This document shows, piece by piece, positions 7,302 through 17,818 of a stretch of DNA of 64,000 nt. Source of the DNA: Herbiconiux gentiana (GTDB lineage Bacteria; Actinomycetota; Actinomycetes; Actinomycetales; Microbacteriaceae); contig NZ_JANTEZ010000003.1 of NCBI RefSeq assembly GCF_024978135.1, forward strand, positions 496,001 to 560,000, given 5' to 3'. A model generated the notes under the pieces. The model was not told the DNA's origin and searched no databases. It was given only the letters and a program-made list of their open reading frames with translations. The translations under genes were made by a program, and so were the position numbers. Each line of letters opens with the position of its first letter. Positions within the stretch are counted from its first letter, which is position 1.

Positions 7302-8449
7302 CCGTGCTCGTCCACGGCGCCCGCAAGCTCGACGCCGACGGCGTCGTGGACGACTTCTGGCTGCTCACGGGCGACGGCACCATCACGGCGACCGGGACCG
7401 GGGACTCCTGGCGGGCATCCGGAGTCGTGCCCGCCGATGCCGAGATCGTCGACGCGACGGGCGACTGGCTCACCCCGGGCTTCATCGACCTGCACGCGCA
7501 CGGCGGCGGTGGGCACTCGTTCGACGACGGAGCCGACGCCATCCGCGCCGGGCTAGCGGTGCACCGCGCCCACGGCACCACCCGCTCGGTGATCTCGCTC
7601 GTCGCCAACCCGCCGCACGTGCTCGCGGCCTCGCTCGACGCCATCGCCCGGATCGCCGCCGACGATCCGCTCGTTCTCGGCTCGCACCTCGAGGGGCCGT
7701 TCCTCGCGCCGTCGCGCAAGGGCGCGCACGACCCCGACTTCCTGGGCGTGCCCACGCACCACGTGCTGAAGCAGCTGCTCGAGGCGTCGGAGGGCCGTCT
7801 CGTGCAGGTCACGATCGCGCCCGAGCTGCCCGGCGCCCTCGAGGCGATCGGCACCTTCGCCTCCGCTGGGGCCGTCGTCGCCGTCGGGCACACGGATGCG
7901 GGGCTCGACCTCGCCCGCGAGGCCTTCGACCGCGGCGCCACCCTGCTCACGCACGCCTTCAACGCGATGCCGGGAATTCACCACCGCGAACCGGGGCCGG
8001 TCACCGCCGCCCTCGACGACCCGCGCATCACGCTCGAGCTGATCGCCGACGGGGTGCACGTGCACCCCGCCGTGCTGGCTCTGGCGTTCGCGGCTGCGCC
8101 CGGACGGATCGCGCTCGTGACCGACGCCATGGCGGCGGCCGGCGCGCCCGACGGGGAGTACCACCTCGGCTCCCTCCCGGTGACGGTGCGCGACGGGGTC
8201 GCGACGCTGGCGGACGCCGCCCCCACCATCGCGGGCTCGACCCTCACCCAGGACGCCGCCCTGCGCACCACCGTCGCGGCCGGCGTCGACCCGGTCGCCG
8301 CCGTCACGGCGCTCACCGCCACCCCGGCCCGCGTGCTCGACCGCCCCGACCTCGGCCGTCTCGCCCCCGGCTATGCCGCCGACCTCGTGCTGCTCACGGC
8401 CACCTTCGACGTCACGCACGTCTGGGCCGCGGGCCGCCCCCTGCGCTGA
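7298..8449 (+). CDS. nagA: N-acetylglucosamine-6-phosphate deacetylase
   Basis: Cytoplasmic metal hydrolase that converts GlcNAc-6-P to glucosamine-6-P and acetate, the product of which enters glycolysis through NagB or cell-wall synthesis through GlmM. The 383 residues carry the amidohydrolase features: first metal motif HAHGGGG (about residue 67), metal-ligand Glu in SHLEGPFL, THAFNAM and the catalytic Asp in ALVTDAMAAAG. Length is normal for the family. GTG at 7298 overlaps the upstream stop (GTGA) and has GGAAGA nearby; the frame is open far upstream but that part is shadow. Lies opposite the ABC/NagZ/ROK operon, completing a GlcNAc salvage route. Confidence 0.95.
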   Translation: MTVLVHGARKLDADGVVDDFWLLTGDGTITATGTGDSWRASGVVPADAEIVDATGDWLTPGFIDLHAHGGGGHSFDDGADAIRAGLAVHRAHGTTRSVISLVANPPHVLAASLDAIARIAADDPLVLGSHLEGPFLAPSRKGAHDPDFLGVPTHHVLKQLLEASEGRLVQVTIAPELPGALEAIGTFASAGAVVAVGHTDAGLDLAREAFDRGATLLTHAFNAMPGIHHREPGPVTAALDDPRITLELIADGVHVHPAVLALAFAAAPGRIALVTDAMAAAGAPDGEYHLGSLPVTVRDGVATLADAAPTIAGSTLTQDAALRTTVAAGVDPVAAVTALTATPARVLDRPDLGRLAPGYAADLVLLTATFDVTHVWAAGRPLR

Positions 8450-8469
8450 CCCCGCCCACGAACGACGAA

Positions 8470-8495
8470 GGCCCCCACCCGGAAGGGCGAGGGCC
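8470..8495. terminator. Convergent terminator between nagA and icd
   Basis: Imperfect hairpin: GGCCC/GGGCC outer stem, CCC/GGG inner stem around GGAA. It sits in the 61-base gap between two converging genes and may serve both strands. No clear U-run. Confidence 0.5.
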
Positions 8496-8510
8496 GTCGC
8501 GCGGAGGGCG

Positions 8511-9728
8511 TTACGCCGCCATGCGCTCCTGCAGGTTCGCATCGAGCGTCGCGAGGAACTCCTCGGTGGTCTGGTACGGCTGGTCGGGGCCAACCAGCAG
8601 CGCCAGGTCTTTCGTCATCTTGCCCGACTCGACCGTCTTGATCACGACGTCTTCGAGGGTGAGCGAGAAGTCGATCAGCTCCTGGTTGCCGTCGAGCTTG
8701 CCGCGGTGCGCGAGGCCGCGCGTCCAGGCGAAGATCGAGGCGATCGGGTTGGTCGACGTGGGCTTGCCGGCCTGGTGCTGGCGGTAGTGGCGCGTGACCG
8801 TGCCGTGAGCGGCCTCGGCCTCGACGACCTTGCCGTCGGGCGTGGCGAGCACGGAGGTCATGAGGCCGAGCGAGCCGAAGCCCTGCGCCACGGTGTCGCT
8901 CTGCACGTCGCCGTCGTAGTTCTTGCAGGCCCAGACGTAGCCGCCCTCCCACTTCATGGCCGAGGCGACCATGTCGTCGATGAGGCGGTGCTCGTAGGTC
9001 AGGCCGGCGGCGTCGAACTGCTCCTTGAACTCGGTGTCGAAGATCTCCTGGAAGATGTCCTTGAAACGGCCGTCGTAGGCCTTCAGGATGGTGTTCTTCG
9101 TGGAGAGGTAGACCGGGTAGTTGCGGGTGAGGCCGTAGTTCAGCGAGGCGCGGGCGAAGTCGCGGATCGAGGCGTCCTGGTTGTACTGCACCTGCGCGAT
9201 GCCGTCGTCGGGGGCGTCGTAGACCTCGAACTTCATCGGCTCGGAGCCGTCTTCGGGCGTGAACTCGACCGTGAGCTTGCCCTTGCCCTTGAACACGAAG
9301 TCGGTGGCGCGGTACTGGTCGCCGAAGGCGTGACGGCCGATGATGATCGGCTTGTTCCAGCCCGGCACCAGGCGCGGGATGTTCGAGATGATGATGGGCT
9401 CGCGGAAGATCACGCCGCCCAGGATGTTGCGGATCGTGCCGTTCGGCGACTTCCACATCTTCTTCAGGCCGAACTCCTCGACGCGGGCCTCGTCGGGCGT
9501 GATGGTGGCGCACTTGACGCCGACACCGTGCTTCTGGATGGCGTGCGCAGCGTCGATCGTCACCTGGTCGTCGGTGGCGTCGCGGTACTCGATGCCGAGG
9601 TCGTAGTACTCGAGGTTCACGTCGAGGTACGGGTGGATCAGCGTGTCTTTGATGGCCTGCCAGATGATGCGGGTCATCTCGTCGCCGTCGAGTTCGACGA
9701 CCGTGCCTTCAACCTTGATCTTGGACAA
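8511..9728 (-). CDS. icd: NADP-dependent isocitrate dehydrogenase, homodimeric type II
   Basis: TCA-cycle enzyme making 2-oxoglutarate, CO2 and NADPH. The 405 residues match the eukaryote-like homodimeric class (about 400 aa) and not the monomeric 740-residue enzyme common in many Actinobacteria: [10 protein letters not shown] near the N-terminus, [10 protein letters not shown] substrate region, [12 protein letters not shown] and [10 protein letters not shown] metal/substrate motif, and [12 protein letters not shown] cofactor region. Start is TTG at 9728, with GAGGAG six bases upstream. A promoter (TCGAGA, 17 bases, TAAACT) is overlapped by the palindromes at 9782-9806, implying repression by an unidentified factor. 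Confidence 0.95.
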   Translation of the reverse strand: MSKIKVEGTVVELDGDEMTRIIWQAIKDTLIHPYLDVNLEYYDLGIEYRDATDDQVTIDAAHAIQKHGVGVKCATITPDEARVEEFGLKKMWKSPNGTIRNILGGVIFREPIIISNIPRLVPGWNKPIIIGRHAFGDQYRATDFVFKGKGKLTVEFTPEDGSEPMKFEVYDAPDDGIAQVQYNQDASIRDFARASLNYGLTRNYPVYLSTKNTILKAYDGRFKDIFQEIFDTEFKEQFDAAGLTYEHRLIDDMVASAMKWEGGYVWACKNYDGDVQSDTVAQGFGSLGLMTSVLATPDGKVVEAEAAHGTVTRHYRQHQAGKPTSTNPIASIFAWTRGLAHRGKLDGNQELIDFSLTLEDVVIKTVESGKMTKDLALLVGPDQPYQTTEEFLATLDANLQERMAA

Positions 9729-9767
9729 TTCAGCTCCTCATCAGCCGCCGGAAATGGGCCACTGGTC

Positions 9768-9796
9768 AGTTTAGCCGCTCCGTCGAGATATCTCGA
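9768..9796 (-). promoter_or_regulatory. icd promoter
   Basis: On the minus strand TCGAGA (9796-9791) and TAAACT (9773-9768) are 17 bases apart. The -35 lies inside the middle arm of the palindromes at 9782-9806. Confidence 0.5.
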
Positions 9797-9806
9797 CGTC
9801 GAGATA
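9782..9806. promoter_or_regulatory. Triple half-site operator upstream of icd
   Basis: Three nine-base half-sites in a row: GTCGAGATA (9782-9790), TATCTCGAC (9789-9797), GTCGAGATA (9798-9806). They form two overlapping perfect palindromes, 16 bp at 9782-9797 and 18 bp at 9789-9806. Such dyads are typical of dimeric repressors (MarR-like or others); the regulator is not identifiable here. Confidence 0.7.
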
Positions 9807-9861
9807 GTTCCGGATGCGCATCCCGCCCGACACCGCCCACCTGCACCGGCCCGCAAGAGGC

Positions 9862-9890
9862 TGGCACCCCTGCCCGCCACCCGATACCCT
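9862..9890 (+). promoter_or_regulatory. Leaderless promoter of the GNAT gene
   Basis: TGGCAC (9862-9867), 17 bases, TACCCT (9885-9890); six bases later comes the ATG at 9897. No Shine-Dalgarno precedes the start. Confidence 0.5.
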
Positions 9891-9896
9891 GATCGC

Positions 9897-10349
9897 ATGA
9901 GTGAACTGAGGCTCGAAGAGCTGGCGGCATCCAACATCGTCGCGGCGAACACCCTGTCGCTCAAGCCGGGGCAGGAGCAGTTCGTCGCCCCGGTCTCGCA
10001 TTCCATCGCCGAGGCGTACGTGAACCCCGCCACCGCGTGGCCGCGCGTGGTGCTCGAAGACGACGAGGTCGTCGGCTTCATCATGGGCAACTTCGACCCC
10101 GACGCGCACGAGGAGGAGTTCAAGGCCTGCATCTGGCGCATCAACGTCGCCGCCGACGCCCAGGGCCACGGCGTGGGCCGCTTCGCCGTGCTCGCGGTCG
10201 CCGAGGAGGCGCGCCGCCGCGGCCTCGAGCGCATCACGGTCATCTACGACCCGGGCGAAGACGGGCCGGCCGCCTTCTTCGAGAAGATCGGCTTCACCCC
10301 CTACGGCGAGACGCCCTACGGCGAGACGGTCGCCGCGCTCGAGCTCTGA
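9897..10349 (+). CDS. GNAT-family N-acetyltransferase
   Basis: Transfers an acetyl group from acetyl-CoA to an unknown small molecule or protein amine. The 150 residues include the acetyl-CoA pyrophosphate loop QGHGVGRFAV (about residues 88-97) and the C-terminal motif AAFFEKIGFTPYGE. It most resembles the polyamine/diamine acetyltransferase branch (BltD/SpeG-like) by its length and C-terminus, but this is a loose match. ATG at 9897 has no Shine-Dalgarno and follows a -10 by six bases. Sixteen bases separate it from the downstream alkyltransferase-like gene, so they may form an operon. Confidence 0.85.
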   Translation: MSELRLEELAASNIVAANTLSLKPGQEQFVAPVSHSIAEAYVNPATAWPRVVLEDDEVVGFIMGNFDPDAHEEEFKACIWRINVAADAQGHGVGRFAVLAVAEEARRRGLERITVIYDPGEDGPAAFFEKIGFTPYGETPYGETVAALEL

Positions 10350-10365
10350 CGGCCGGCGGCGCACG

Positions 10366-10680
10366 GTGGCCTTCGCCGACGACGTCCTCGAGGTGGTCGA
10401 CTCCATCCCGCCCGGGCGGGTGCTGAGCTACGGCGACGTGGCCGCACTGCTCGGGTCACGGGCGGCGCGGGCGGTGGGCACGACGCTGCGGATGTCCGGC
10501 GGCGGTCACCCGTGGTGGCGCGTGGTGCGTTCCGGGGGCCTCCCGCCCGCCGGCCACGAGGCCCGCGCCCGTGAGCACTACGAGGCCGAGGGCACCCCCG
10601 TCCGGGTGATCTCGCGGGAACCGGGTTACGCCGTCGAGTACGCTGTAGCACGGTGGCGGCCGTCGCACCCGGCCGCCTGA
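10366..10680 (+). CDS. Alkyltransferase-like (ATL) DNA-binding protein, MGMT family
   Basis: Binds alkylated guanine in DNA and flags it for nucleotide excision repair. The 104 residues hold the MGMT helix-turn-helix (RVLSYGDVAALLGSRAARAVGTTL), but the active-site PCHR of true O6-methylguanine methyltransferases reads PWWR at about residue 49-52, so the alkyl-accepting Cys is replaced by Trp. That, and the absence of the N-terminal MGMT domain, define ATL proteins. GTG start at 10366. Sits 16 bases after the GNAT gene and 23 bases before a lipoprotein gene. Confidence 0.88.
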   Translation: MAFADDVLEVVDSIPPGRVLSYGDVAALLGSRAARAVGTTLRMSGGGHPWWRVVRSGGLPPAGHEARAREHYEAEGTPVRVISREPGYAVEYAVARWRPSHPAA

Positions 10681-10703
10681 CTCGGAAGGACCTCCCACAG
10701 CAG

Positions 10704-11114
10704 ATGAAAAGACGCGCTCTCCTCGCTGCGGTCATGGCCACGGGCCTCGCAGCGGCGCTGTCGGGCTGCACGCTCGCCAATGCGATCACCCCGCCGATCG
10801 AATCCCAGCTCTACCCGACGATCACCGAGGCTCGAGGCTCCGACGCCACCATCGAGATCCCGAGCTGGGTGCCCGACGACGCGTCGCTCATCCGCATCAA
10901 GGAGAACACCGAGACCGGCGCCAAGATCATGCAGTTCGGCGACCCGGCTCCCGAGCCGATCGGCGGCACCTGCGACCCGTCGATCATCGACAACGCGCCT
11001 CCCATGCAAGACACCTGGTGGCCGCAGAACCTCCCGGTGCAGGAGGCGACCTGCCAGGACGGCTGGCACATCGTCTTCCTCTACGGCTCGCAGTACTTCG
11101 CCTGGACCCCCTGA
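10704..11114 (+). CDS. Hypothetical lipoprotein
   Basis: 136-residue secreted protein of unknown function. It starts with a lipoprotein signal: MKRRALL, a hydrophobic stretch and lipobox LSGC with Cys22. The mature part is acidic and contains two further Cys residues (near GTCDPS and EATCQDG) that could form a disulfide, and ends with HIVFLYGSQYFAWTP. No domain recognised. ATG at 10704 is preceded by GGAAGGA thirteen bases upstream. It may be transcribed with the upstream ATL gene (23-base gap). Confidence 0.78.
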   Translation: MKRRALLAAVMATGLAAALSGCTLANAITPPIESQLYPTITEARGSDATIEIPSWVPDDASLIRIKENTETGAKIMQFGDPAPEPIGGTCDPSIIDNAPPMQDTWWPQNLPVQEATCQDGWHIVFLYGSQYFAWTP

Positions 11115-11179
11115 CCTTCAGGCACTGAAGCACCCGAAGTAACCGAGCATTCATCAGGAGTTTCTGATAGAATCTCAGT

Positions 11180-12494
11180 ATGCTGCAAGGCGATCTCCCC
11201 ACCGTGAGCGACGTCGCGTTGCTCGAGGAGATCGCAGCTAGTGAGGCCCGGCTGCGGGCGGTCCAAGCGTGGGTGATTCGGCTCGCCGGTGAGGTGGGGG
11301 TGCGGTCGCGGCCCGAGCTCGGCGACGAGGGGTTGAGCCGGTCGCAGAACTTCACCTCGCCGGTGGCACTGCTCGCCACTGTCACCGGGGCGTCCGCGAA
11401 GGAGTGCAAGAACCGGCTCGATCTCGGGAAGCGGCTGCGGGGCGAGATCCTTCTGGGCGGAGGCGAGGGGCCCGCGCCGTTCCCCCTGGTCTCCGAGGCG
11501 CTCGACTCGGGCGACCTGCCCATCGAGGCCGCCGCCACGATCGTCAAACGCTGCGGCGAACTCGCTGACCGCGGATGCTCGCCCGACGTCGTCGCCGGAG
11601 CGGAAGAGACCCTCGTCGAGCGGACCCTCACCTGCCACTTCTCGGCTGACGAGACCGCCAAGATGGCTATCCACCTGCGCGAGATTCTCGACCCCGACGG
11701 TGCCGAACCGCGGGACGAGGTGCACCAGCAGTTGCGCTCCCTGACGATCTGGCAGTCTTCCGACGGGATGGTCCGGGGGAAGTTTGCCCTGGCGCCCGAG
11801 CAAGGCGGCATCTGGATGTCCAGCCTCCAAGCGATGCAGAGCCCCCGCGTGAGCGGGCCCCGATTCATGGAGGAAAGCGACTATGTGACCGCGGACGGTC
11901 GCACCTCGGCGCAGAAGAACGCCGACACGATCACCGAGCTCATCGCCCGCACGGCCGGAGCCGAGGACATGCCCCGGCTGAACGGGGCCACCACGACTCT
12001 CAACCTGCACGTGACGCTCGCCGATCTCGAGGCCGGGCGCGGGGTCGGGTACATCGACGGGCTTGACGAGCCGGTGCCCGCGTCGACCGTGGCGCAGCTG
12101 CGGTGCAGCTCGCCGATGGCGGTGACGCTGTTCGGTGACCGGGGCGAGGTCCTCTTCCACGGGAAAACGAAGCGGCTGTTCACTCCCGCGCAGAACCGGG
12201 GCACTAGCTGCTCGAGACGGCGGGTGCGTGTGGCCGAACTGCGACCGGCCACCCTCGTACTGCGAAACCCACCACGCCGACGAGTGGGTCTCCGACGACC
12301 ACCCACCCGGCAGAACCGACATCGACAACGGGGTTCTGCTCTGCCACTTCCACCACTCCCACCTGCACAAGGCGCCATGGAAATTGGTCATGCAGGATGG
12401 GGTCCCGCATCTGATTCCGCCTCGGTGGAATGATCCTGAACAGACCCCGATCCCGACCACCCGCCGGCGCACCATCACACGCCCGGCTGCGTGA
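11180..12494 (+). pseudogene. DUF222 / HNH endonuclease gene, broken by a one-base frameshift
   Basis: Members of this abundant actinobacterial family have an N-terminal helical DUF222 domain and a C-terminal HNH nuclease. Here DUF222 reads intact from ATG 11180 to about 12197 (ending LFTPAQNR), then the frame slips. The HNH part (CVWPNC, ETHHADEW, GVLLCHFHHSHLHKAPW) continues in the +1-shifted frame to the stop at 12494. The slip is at GGGG 12198-12201: three Gs would restore one protein of about 437 residues. As it stands frame one ends at 12433 with an unrelated tail lacking the nuclease. Either a recent inactivation or a sequence error. A -10 box TAGAAT ends six bases before the ATG. Confidence 0.85.
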
Positions 12495-12532
12495 CAACGC
12501 GCCCACCTGCCTAAACCGGCCACAGTCATCGA

Positions 12533-12589
12533 GGGCAAGCGCGTCAGCGCGCGGCAGTACAGGGCTGCCGCGCGCTGACGCGCTTGCCC
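12533..12589. terminator. 25-bp perfect inverted repeat, probable bidirectional terminator
   Basis: Arms 12533-12557 and 12565-12589 are perfectly complementary (25 of 25) around a seven-base loop TACAGGG. It lies in the 203-base gap between the converging HNH pseudogene and ABC exporter. No U-run follows on either side. The unusual perfection could also mean a mobile repeat. The rest of the gap (12590-12697) shows nothing recognisable. Confidence 0.65.
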
Positions 12590-12697
12590 GAGATTGTCAC
12601 CGCCGGGTCAGGAACGCACCAACCGGTACACATGCCCCAGCAACTTCCGCCCGGTTCTATGGATGGTTGGTTCGCCCCAGAGGACTGGCCTTTTCGG

Positions 12698-14517
<1,820 letters not shown>

Positions 14518-14521
<4 letters not shown>

Positions 14522-16332
14522 GAGCTCACCTCCTCGGACGCGGCGTGCGTCTCGGCCTCGAGGCTCGAGATCACGAACCGGTAGTGCTCGCTCGTGGCGA
14601 GCAGTTCGGAGTGGGTGCCGACAGCCGTGATCCGCCCGTCCTCGAGCAGGGCCACCCGATCGGCGAGCGCGACCGTCGACGGACGGTGCGCCACGATCAG
14701 CGCTGTGGTGGTGGCGAGCACCCGGCGCAGGGCCGCCTCCACCAGCGCTTCGGTGTCGACGTCGAGCGCCGACAGCGGGTCGTCGAGCACGAGCACGCTC
14801 GGCTTGGCCGCGATCGCCCGGGCCAGCGCGAGCCGCTGCCGCTGACCGCCCGAGAGGCTCAGCCCCTCCTCACCCACCTTCGTGTCGAGGCCGTGGGGCA
14901 GTTCGTCGACGAACTGCGCCTGGGCGATGTCCAGCGCTTCGCGCAGCTCGGCCTCCGAGGCGTCGGGCCGGCCGAGTAGCACGTTCTCCCGCACGGTCTT
15001 GCTGAACAGCGTCGCCTCCTCGAACGCCATGGCGATCCGCGACCGCAGTTGTTCGCGCGTGAGGTCACGCACGTCGACACCGTCGAGCCGCACCGCTCCC
15101 CCGGTGACGTCGTAGAGCCGGGTGGTCAGCGCCGTCAGCGTCGACTTGCCCGAGCCGGTCAACCCGACCAGCGCCATGGTCTCCCCGGGGCGCACGGTCA
15201 GCGTGACGCCGTCGACGAGATCGGGGAAGGCGTCCGGCGAGTCCTGGTAGCGGAAGTGCACGTCGTCGAAGCGCAGCTCGCCGGCGCCGCCGCGCGCGGT
15301 TGCGGGCGTGGCCGGGTCGCGAATGGTGTTCGGCGCATCCATCACCTCGAAGAAGCGCAGCGTGGCCGTCTTGGCGTCGAGCGTCATGGCCAGGAAGTAG
15401 CCCATCGACCAGATCGGGAACAGCAGCACGGTGCCGGTGGCGAAGAAGGCGACGAGCTCGCCCACCGACGACTGCCCGACCGAGGCCAGCCACACGCCCA
15501 CAACCAGGCAGACGCCGAAGGCGAGGTCGGGGATGAGCGTGAGGTAGAGCCAGATGCCCGCGATCGCCTTGGCCTTCTCGATCTCGGTGCCGCGCAGCTC
15601 CTCGGCCTGCGACTCGAAGCGCTTGAGCGCGTAGCGCGAGCGCCCGAACGCCTTCAGCACCCGGATGCCGTGCACCGACTCCTCGACGCTCGTCGCGAGG
15701 TCGCCTGCCTGGTCCTGGCTGCGCCGGGCCACCGAGGAGTACTTGCGCTCGAAGGCGAAGCCGTAGGCGATCACCGGCAGCGCGGCCGCGGCGAAGATCA
15801 GCCCGAGCACCCAGTTCATGACGATCAGGATGATCAGACCGCCGACGAGGGTCAGCACGTTGACCACCAGCAGCACCAACCCGAACGACAGCCAGCGCCG
15901 GATGAGGTTCAGGTCACTGACGGCCCGCGAGAGCAGCTGACCGCTCGGCCAGCGGTCGTGGAATGTGACCGGCAGGTCCTGCAGCTTCGCGTACAGCGCG
16001 TTGCGCATGCGCGACTCGACGTGAGTTCCGGGAGTCAGCACCAGGGCCCGCCGCAGCCCGATCAGCACGGCCTCGAGCACCCCGAGGCCCAGCACGATTC
16101 CCGCCGCGACCCAGACCTGGGAGGCGTCGCCGTCGGCCAGCGGTCCGTCGACCATCCACTGCAGCACCTGCGGGATCGCGAGGGCGACGAGGCTGGCGAG
16201 CAGGGAGGCAACCATGGCCGTGTAGATGCGGGGCAGCGCCGCCGCCGCGTACGGGCGCAGACGGGCGAGCGTCGCCACCGTTCCGGCGCGCCTGGGCTCG
16301 GTCTCGTTCTGCATGTCTCGCTGGTTCTGCAT
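14518..16332 (-). CDS. ABC exporter half-transporter (ABCB/MDR type), subunit 1
   Basis: 604 residues: membrane domain (about 25-310) with six segments and ATPase domain with Walker [10 protein letters not shown], canonical signature [14 protein letters not shown] and Walker [13 protein letters not shown]. In the Walker B the usual catalytic Glu is Asp (LDDP), so this subunit, not its partner, has the noncanonical catalytic residue, a common trait of heterodimeric exporters. The start region holds a tandem GAGACATGCAGAAC repeat giving two possible ATGs, at 16332 and 16314; the first has AGGA at good spacing. First gene of a two-gene operon with 12698-14521. Confidence 0.92.
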
Positions 16333-16422
16333 GTCTCGTCCTCGTGTGCTGCGCGCTGTGCTCGTGACACAACGCGTCGCTGCGCGCGCTGATTCCCCCG
16401 CTCGATGGGCAGGAGAAAGAAG

Positions 16423-16447
16423 GCCGGCCCCTCCGAGGGGATCCGGC
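16423..16447 (-). terminator. Hairpin in the 16333-16543 gap
   Basis: GCCGG/CCGGC outer stem, CCCCT/AGGGG inner stem around CCG, with a two-base bulge at 16441-16442. It lies downstream of the dimethylarginase-like gene and upstream of the ABC operon on the same strand, so it probably ends the former transcript. The remainder of this 211-base gap shows no other clear element. Confidence 0.5.
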
Positions 16448-16543
16448 GTCGCGGCAGCCTTACAGACTAGCCCCGGGGGTCGACGACACGCAAGACGCGG
16501 TTTCGGGCATCCGGAATCGACGCGGCCTGTGCAGCAGAAGTGC

Positions 16544-17749
16544 TCAGCGCACGCGCACCGAGAGGCAGGTGACGCAGCCCTCGAGCTTCTCGAACTCGGA
16601 GATGTCGACCGCGATCACCCGGTAGCCGAGGCCCTCGATCAGCCGCACCGATTCGGGCGCCGACGCGGCCACGAGCACCGTGTCGTCGGAGAGCACGACC
16701 ACGTGGGCGCCGCTCGGCTCGGGCATCTCGAGGAAGCGGTCGTACACGAACGGGTCGTCGACCAGCGGACGGTAGCCGATGACCGTGCCGTCGGGCAGCG
16801 CGGTGACGGTGCTCTTCAGATGCAGGGCCTTCGTGACCGGCACCGCGACCACCGAGTACCCGCGCGGCGCCAGGATCTTGCGCAGCTGCCGGATGCCCTC
16901 GGCGTTGGTGCGGCCGCCCTTGCCGACGAACACCGTCATGCCCACCTTGAGCACGTCGCCGCCGTCGAGCGTGCCGGGCTTCTCGATGCGGGTGACCTCG
17001 AGACCGAGCGCGCGCACGCTCTCCTCGACCGCGGCGATCTCGCCCTCGCGCGACTCGGCGCCGGGGCTCGCCAGCACGGCGAGAGCGCCGAACATGACCA
17101 CCGCGTCCTCCACGAAGACGGAGTCGGGGAGGTCGTCGGCGACCGGCACCTCAATCGGCTCCCAGCCGCCGCCGGAGAGGGCGGCCACGTACGCCTCCCA
17201 CTGCTCCTCGGCGAGGTCGACGTCGACGCTCTCGCGGTCGATGTGGGTGACGATGCCCTCGGCGAGCGATTCGGCGGGGCGGCGCACGAGCACGTACTTC
17301 TTGCGCAGCACCTCCTGCTGCTCGGTGATGGCGATGCGCGAATGGATGCGCGGCGCCAGCAGCACGGAGGCGAGAACGGCGGCCAGCACGAAGATCAGGT
17401 TGTTGCCGACGAGCGTGGCCACGAGCGGGGCGACCATGGCTCCGAAGTCGACCCCCGCGACCAGCGCCGAGACGCCGGTGCCCACGAGGGCCGCGACCAC
17501 GCCCGACACGACTCCCGCGATCAGCGCGGTGTACCAGCGCCGGAAGGCCCCGACGAGCCCGAACACCGCCGTGAACACGAACAGCAGCAGCGTCGAGTTG
17601 AGGAAGTACTCGCTGTAGACCGGGAACACCTGGGGGTTCTGCTGGTTGGCCACGAAGTAGGCGAGATCGGCGGCCGCGATCGCGATCAGGGCGACCGCCG
17701 CGGCGGCGACGACCGATGCGGTGAGCGACCGGAGGCGGAACGAAGTCAT
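16544..17749 (-). CDS. Membrane-anchored dimethylargininase-like protein (4 TM + DDAH domain)
   Basis: Two-part protein of 401 residues. About residues 10-135 form four membrane segments; residues 150-401 form an amidinotransferase-fold domain like N,N-dimethylarginine dimethylaminohydrolase, which cleaves methylated arginine to citrulline and dimethylamine. Family residues are present: [10 protein letters not shown] (substrate-binding Asp/Glu), [18 protein letters not shown], the catalytic His in [10 protein letters not shown] and the catalytic Cys395 in the C-terminal VTCLSVR. Standalone DDAH enzymes are about 250-285 residues and soluble, so the membrane part is an addition. A -10-like TAAGGT ends seven bases before the ATG. 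True substrate unknown. Confidence 0.85.
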   Translation of the reverse strand: MTSFRLRSLTASVVAAAAVALIAIAAADLAYFVANQQNPQVFPVYSEYFLNSTLLLFVFTAVFGLVGAFRRWYTALIAGVVSGVVAALVGTGVSALVAGVDFGAMVAPLVATLVGNNLIFVLAAVLASVLLAPRIHSRIAITEQQEVLRKKYVLVRRPAESLAEGIVTHIDRESVDVDLAEEQWEAYVAALSGGGWEPIEVPVADDLPDSVFVEDAVVMFGALAVLASPGAESREGEIAAVEESVRALGLEVTRIEKPGTLDGGDVLKVGMTVFVGKGGRTNAEGIRQLRKILAPRGYSVVAVPVTKALHLKSTVTALPDGTVIGYRPLVDDPFVYDRFLEMPEPSGAHVVVLSDDTVLVAASAPESVRLIEGLGYRVIAVDISEFEKLEGCVTCLSVRVR

Positions 17750-17818
17750 GCAGAGAACCTTAGGTGACAGTGGCTGAACGCTTTCGGCGAGCGGCCTGAC
17801 TGCCGCCCGAGGCGGTGG

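Noticed and set aside
16314-16332. Second ATG of the ABC exporter as start
   Set aside because: The first ATG has a better ribosome-binding sequence (AGGA at seven bases); the repeat leaves both possible but the first is preferred.
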